From Lachnospiraceae bacterium UBA4317 (lineage in GTDB: Bacteria; Bacillota_A; Clostridia; Lachnospirales; Lachnospiraceae), in assembly GCA_002394525.1 (NCBI GenBank), contig DGUF01000293.1:1169-9461 (forward strand): a DNA stretch of 8,293 bases, given 5' to 3'. A model generated the notes under the pieces. It did not search any database, was not told the DNA's origin, and saw only the letters and a list, made by a program, of their open reading frames with translations. A program made the translations under genes and the position numbers. Shown here one piece after another: positions 4,882 through 8,293 of the stretch (position 1 is the first letter of the stretch; the number at the start of each line of letters is the position of its first letter).

Positions 4882-6888
4882 TTATCGGTAGCCGCTGGTT
4901 TTGCGCAGGCCCTTGGGATAGTGGTTTTTGAGGATCCCCCCGCTGACCTTGCCCCAGCCGGCCGCGCAGCCGTCGATCAGGACCAGGGTCCAGCCCTTGC
5001 CGCAGGCCGGATCCACGGGGATGGACTCGCCCCGCAGCCAGGCATAGGCCTCCGGGCCGGTCCCGGACAGATCCACAGCCCGGCGGACCTCCTCTCTTTT
5101 CAGGGCCATGCCCAGGGAATGCGAGGGCTCAAAGCGGCCCTTTCCGGCCGTCCCCAGCTGGAGTCCCGCGCGCAGGACCCGCAGGCCGTCCAGGGGCAGG
5201 GTCTCCGGCCGGACCGGCATGCCATACAGGGCATTGCCGAAAAAGCACAGGTTTTCCTCCCGGAAAAACCTGCCGGCCTCCTCATCCTCAGGAAGGACCA
5301 GGCTGTCCTCCATAAATTCCCGCCACAGCCTGCGCAGCTCCTGCCGTTCCGGCACCTCCCCTCGCCCTCTTGCGGCCCGGCGGTCCTTTGCCCGTTTTTC
5401 CTTCTTCTTTTTCCCGCCTCTGATCCCGCGCGGGCTCTCTGCCGGACCGGGGTCTCCAAAGGCGGCATTCCGGTTTTCAGAACCTGTCAGGACTTCTCCG
5501 TCTAATCCGGATCCGGCCGCGGTTCCAGTCAGGGCTTTTATGGCGCCGGAAGTTCCGGCCCCGCAGGCGGCCTCCTTCACAGGGTTTTCTCTGTCACCGG
5601 GGGCCTTTTTGCGAAGGACCGCGGCAAAATGCCCCTCTCCCCTGACCAGGTGGGGCCAGAGGCGGACTGTCCCGCGAAGGGGATCAGCCTGACCAGCCTG
5701 GTCTGCAGCGCCGGATCCGGCTTCGGGACCGGCCGCATGGCTTTTTTCAGCCGGGCTCTCCTCCGGGCCGTTTCCTGCCTGGTTCTCCTCCGGGCCGGCC
5801 CCTTCACGGATCCCAATCCTGTCCGCCCACTCCGGACGGCCCCCGGAAAAGCCCCAGTCCCGCATCCTTTTTTCCGCATCCGGATACCGGGATCCGATCA
5901 CCTCCCGGGCAGGCAGGATACAGAAGTCGGCATGGCCTGACAGAAAACGCCGGATGACGCCCTCGTCCTCCTCCGGGGCGAAGGTGCAGGTCGAGTAGAC
6001 CAGGATCCCGCCCGGGCGGAGCATGGCAGCGGCCTCCTCCAGGATCTCCATCTGCCGGTCCGCGCACATGAGGACATTGTCCAGGCTCCAGTTGCTGACC
6101 GCCTCCTCCTCTTTGCGGAACATCCCCTCTCCGGAGCAGGGCGCGTCCACTACGATCCGGTCAAAAAAGAAGGGAAAACGGGAGGAAAGGCGCTGGGGCG
6201 TCTCACTGGTCACGACGGCATTGCGGACCCCCATGCGCTCCAGATTGGCCGAGAGGATCTTTGCCCTCTCCGGGTGGATCTCATTGGCGACCAGAAGTCC
6301 CTTTCCGGCCAGATCGGCCGCCAGCCTGGTGGACTTGCCGCCCGGGGCCGCGCACAGGTCCAGCACTCGTTCACCGGGCTGCGCCCCGCAGAGCATGGCC
6401 GGCACCATGGCGCTGGCTTCCTGGATATAGTACATCCCCGCCTCGTGCCAGGGGAGCCGCCCCGGACGCAGGGCCTCGGGATAATAGAAGCCGTCCTTCT
6501 CCCAGGGGACCGGTTCCAGACAGGCCCTGGCTTCTGCTCCGGGCCCTTTTTCTTCTGCCCCCGGACCCGGCCTCTCAGACTGCGGTCCGGGAGCAGGCCC
6601 ATTGGCCGGCCCCCCAGGCTCCGGTCCGAAAGTCGGCTCATTGGCCAGCCTCTCAGCCTCCGGTCCGGAAAGCAGCCCATTGAACAGGCTCTCCGCCTGC
6701 CCGCGGTCGGCCTTCAGGGGATTGAAACGCAGTGAAAAACAGCGTTCCCGCCCGTAGGAGGACAGGAACGCCTCATATTCTGTTTCTGTCAGCAGGTCCC
6801 GCATCCGGGCCGCGAAGCCGGCGGGAAGCTGAAAGCCCTCCCCCGTCTCCGGCCGGCTGCTTTTTCTGTCTGTCCTGTCTTCTGCCAT
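4882..6888 (-). CDS. rsmF: RsmF-type (NOL1/NOP2/Sun) rRNA cytosine-C5 methyltransferase with low-complexity inserts
   Basis: The enzyme transfers a methyl from SAM to cytosine C5 in rRNA, most likely the 16S decoding region as for E. coli RsmF; the exact target is inferred. Of 668 residues, the N-terminal part has LPAGFAARMRDLL and FSLRFNPLK. SAM motif I is VLDLCAAPGGKST (175-187), motif IV VVDAPCSGEGMFRK (246-259) has Cys251, and motif VI YSTCTF (298-303) has the catalytic Cys301. The C-terminal RsmF domain ends in KNHYPKGLR. E. coli RsmF has 479 residues; the excess lies in three Gly/Pro/Glu/Ala-rich stretches at about 72-122, 360-405 and 428-512, the last with a lysine-rich GGKKKKEKRAKDRR. 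All catalytic residues are present. The ATG at 6888 has AGGAG at 6894-6898. It follows nrdG by 79 bp. Confidence 0.93.
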   Translation of the reverse strand: MAEDRTDRKSSRPETGEGFQLPAGFAARMRDLLTETEYEAFLSSYGRERCFSLRFNPLKADRGQAESLFNGLLSGPEAERLANEPTFGPEPGGPANGPAPGPQSERPGPGAEEKGPGAEARACLEPVPWEKDGFYYPEALRPGRLPWHEAGMYYIQEASAMVPAMLCGAQPGERVLDLCAAPGGKSTRLAADLAGKGLLVANEIHPERAKILSANLERMGVRNAVVTSETPQRLSSRFPFFFDRIVVDAPCSGEGMFRKEEEAVSNWSLDNVLMCADRQMEILEEAAAMLRPGGILVYSTCTFAPEEDEGVIRRFLSGHADFCILPAREVIGSRYPDAEKRMRDWGFSGGRPEWADRIGIREGAGPEENQAGNGPEESPAEKSHAAGPEAGSGAADQAGQADPLRGTVRLWPHLVRGEGHFAAVLRKKAPGDRENPVKEAACGAGTSGAIKALTGTAAGSGLDGEVLTGSENRNAAFGDPGPAESPRGIRGGKKKKEKRAKDRRAARGRGEVPERQELRRLWREFMEDSLVLPEDEEAGRFFREENLCFFGNALYGMPVRPETLPLDGLRVLRAGLQLGTAGKGRFEPSHSLGMALKREEVRRAVDLSGTGPEAYAWLRGESIPVDPACGKGWTLVLIDGCAAGWGKVSGGILKNHYPKGLRKTSGYR
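6535..6690 (-). repeat. 39-bp tandem repeat expanding the RsmF-type N-terminal region
   Basis: The motif CGGTCCG recurs at 6583, 6622 and 6661 on the plus strand, exactly 39 bp apart, with decaying similarity across each unit. The encoded 13-residue units are SLFNGLLSGPEAE (67-79), RLANEPTFGPEPG (80-92), GPANGPAPGPQSE (93-105) and a very diverged RPGPGAEEKGPGA (106-118). The first unit looks like the native helix end, so the rest may be duplications of it. Confidence 0.75.
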
Positions 6889-6967
6889 CTTCTCTCCTGG
6901 AAATTCTTATGTTTCTTTTCGCTGCTGCATCTACAAGGGCGGCATACAATTCCGTTGTTTTACGGGA

Positions 6968-7546
6968 TCATTTCCAACGGGAATCGCCTGTCGCGATCTC
7001 GGCGATCTGCCGGACGGCGTCCTCCGCCGCCGCGAAATCCGCCGCGTCCCGTTTGTCTCCCCCCGCGTGCAGGGCCAGGATGCGCTGGTTGCGGCTGCCC
7101 CGGTAGAGAAGGGTGATGTCCTTCTCCTCGAGGATAAAGCGGCCGTCGACCAGGATGTCGATCAGGGACAGCATCTCATCCGTAAAACGAGTATGCTTTG
7201 CCCCTCCGCCCAGCAGGTCCTTTTCATAGGTATAGCCCGTATAGCACCAGACGCTCTTGTTGGGGTAGATCTTTTTTACCTTTCTCAGAAGTCCGGTCAG
7301 GGCCTCCTGGTTCTCCGGCTCAAAGGGCTCTCCGCCCAGGATCGTGAGCCCCTCGATGTAATCGGGCAGGAGCATGCCCAGGATCCCCTCCTCCGTCTCC
7401 GTCGTAAAGGGCCGGCCGAAATTGAAATCCCAGGTCTCGGGATTAAAACATCCCGGGCAGGCGTTGCGGCAGCCGGAGACAAAGAGGCTGACCCTCACCC
7501 CGGGTCCGTTTGCGATATCATATTCCTTGATCTCAGCGTAATTCAT
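6968..7546 (-). CDS. nrdG: anaerobic ribonucleoside-triphosphate reductase activating protein
   Basis: NrdG is a radical SAM enzyme that makes the glycyl radical on NrdD, the class III ribonucleotide reductase, so that NTPs can be reduced to dNTPs without oxygen (family knowledge). The 192 residues show the radical SAM cluster motif Cys26-x3-Cys30-x2-Cys33 in GCRNACPGCFN, the SAM-binding LGGEPF (70-75), and the NrdG-type end LVDGRFILEEKD and RGSRNQRIL. Length is slightly above the usual 150-180. The C-terminal 30 residues are alanine-rich and poorly conserved in type. The ATG at 7546 has AAGGA at 7554-7558 with a 7-nt spacer, and two 14-bp direct repeats sit directly upstream. nrdD, often adjacent, is not next to it here: the upstream neighbour is a CotH-like gene and the downstream one an rRNA methyltransferase. 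Confidence 0.96.
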   Translation of the reverse strand: MNYAEIKEYDIANGPGVRVSLFVSGCRNACPGCFNPETWDFNFGRPFTTETEEGILGMLLPDYIEGLTILGGEPFEPENQEALTGLLRKVKKIYPNKSVWCYTGYTYEKDLLGGGAKHTRFTDEMLSLIDILVDGRFILEEKDITLLYRGSRNQRILALHAGGDKRDAADFAAAEDAVRQIAEIATGDSRWK

Positions 7547-7558
7547 TGGCTTATCCTT

Positions 7559-7592
7559 CTGTAAGTAAAACTATCTCGCTGTAAGTAAAACT
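7559..7592 (-). repeat. two 14-bp direct repeats upstream of nrdG
   Basis: AGTTTTACTTACAG occurs twice on the minus strand (7579-7592 and 7559-7572), identical, with a 6-bp spacer and a 20-bp period. The second copy abuts the nrdG Shine-Dalgarno. The spacing of about two helical turns fits a regulator-binding site. It does not resemble the NrdR box I know. A simple duplication is the alternative. Confidence 0.7.
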
Positions 7593-7646
7593 CATGTATT
7601 TTTGAAAAAACGCGGGCTTCTGCTCAAATCGGGGGTGACGCGGGCA

Positions 7647-8293
7647 TCACGGCGCCTGCGGCACAAAGACCATGTCGCGGTCTATGACGGTGTCCTCGGT
7701 CAGGAGGCTCCCGTCCTCCGCCGTCCAGCTGCCGATCTCCCCGTATTTGCTCCGGAAGCTCCCGTAGAGGTACTCCCCGTATTTCTCGACAGGAACAAAG
7801 CCGATCCGGTCCCCGCGGCGCACATAGATATCCATGTCTGAAAAACCGTAGCGGAGCGTGACCCTGCAGAAAGCCTGCGGATCAGCGGTGTAGTCCTGTA
7901 AAAATGCCATGCGGCCCTGCAGCCAGCTGCGCAGGGACAGGGCGCTTTCCATATATTCATTGTCCTCGTGCCAGACATGGCAGTCCATGGCGGCTGATGT
8001 CTCCAGGCGGGCAGACAGGACGTCAAAGCCCTCCAGCCACTTCTCCAGGGCGGGGCAGAACTCCTCTTTAAAGATCCTGTCCACAGCCTCCGAAAAAACG
8101 GGGAAGCTCTCCAGCTGTGTGAGCCAGCCCTCTCTGTGGTCGCGCAGCCACATGCTGCGCTGCATCACATTGGGCAGGCGGCCCAGGCCGGTCGCCCCCA
8201 TGGAGAGGTCAAAGTCCCAGACCGGCCCGCAGTAGAGCAGGGGGTCATCCGCGTCCTTGTAGACAAAAAAGCTGAAGCTCTCCACGTCCCACT
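7647..8293 (-). CDS. CotH-family protein, C-terminal part, 5' end outside window
   Basis: CotH proteins are atypical protein-kinase-fold enzymes, first known from Bacillus spore coats; Clostridia have secreted or surface-bound relatives of varied architecture (family knowledge). The visible C-terminal 214 residues start WDVESFSFFVYKDAD and contain the CotH hallmark YCGPVWDFDLSMG at about 20-32, where the DFD acidic residues resemble the metal-binding site. A helical segment with WLRDHREGW and FKEEFCPALEKWL follows, as in the family's C-terminal half. The last 70 residues are beta-rich (IYVRRGDRIGFVPVEKYG, GSWTAEDGSLLTEDTVI) and loosely resemble an InlB B-type or Listeria-Bacteroides repeat, suggesting a surface domain; that part is inference. 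The frame is open to the window edge, and the in-frame GTG at 8285 lies inside conserved sequence, so it is not the start. nrdG begins 100 bp downstream. Confidence 0.85.
   Translation of the reverse strand, partial: WDVESFSFFVYKDADDPLLYCGPVWDFDLSMGATGLGRLPNVMQRSMWLRDHREGWLTQLESFPVFSEAVDRIFKEEFCPALEKWLEGFDVLSARLETSAAMDCHVWHEDNEYMESALSLRSWLQGRMAFLQDYTADPQAFCRVTLRYGFSDMDIYVRRGDRIGFVPVEKYGEYLYGSFRSKYGEIGSWTAEDGSLLTEDTVIDRDMVFVPQAP

Noticed and set aside
5757..5796. Repeated TCTCCTCCGGGCC 27 bp apart in the RsmF-type gene
   Set aside because: It only reflects GPEE-type low-complexity coding (two copies) and is already covered by the insert description.
7610..7645. GCCCGCGT occurring twice between the CotH-like stop and nrdG, with a T-run after one copy, as a terminator
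   Set aside because: The copies are direct, not inverted, so they cannot form a stem. I found no complementary arm before the T-run.

Overview
The window looks like the chromosome of a GC-rich, strictly anaerobic Clostridia species, most likely Lachnospiraceae. This is inferred from the class III ribonucleotide reductase activase (nrdG), a DUF4364 winged-helix protein typical of Clostridia, a Clostridia-type RarA N-terminus, and a CotH-family protein. Every gene I can support lies on the minus strand, so transcription runs from high to low coordinates. I see no tRNA, rRNA, CRISPR array, insertion sequence or phage gene.

In transcription order the genes are: the 3' end of a CotH-like surface or secreted protein (7647-8293, 5' end outside the window); nrdG (6968-7546); an RsmF-type rRNA m5C methyltransferase with unusually long low-complexity inserts (4882-6888); rarA, an AAA+ replication-fork maintenance ATPase (3427-4788); a DUF4364 winged-helix protein (2848-3360); a 497-bp AT-rich intergenic region; rho (203-2350) with a roughly 280-residue disordered Q/R/G-rich insertion; and the first 46 codons of malQ (1-138), which continues off the left edge. 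The gaps between neighbours are 64-100 bp, apart from the large one before rho. The set is housekeeping (RNA modification, replication repair, transcription termination, dNTP supply, glycogen/maltodextrin use) and does not form a single pathway.

The least ordinary parts are the Rho insertion and the rho leader. Residues 45-325 of Rho are low complexity, with a core of 22 Gln in 50 residues and a 3 x 13-residue tandem repeat. The leader carries three hairpin-plus-U-run elements in a row, all pointing toward rho. The last one sits between a strong Shine-Dalgarno sequence and the ATG of a 39-codon open frame, whose stop overlaps the rho start as ATGA. This could be an attenuator that couples rho expression to leader translation, but it could also be chance plus ordinary tandem terminators. 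A separate 13-residue (39-bp) tandem repeat has expanded the N-terminal part of the RsmF-type methyltransferase.
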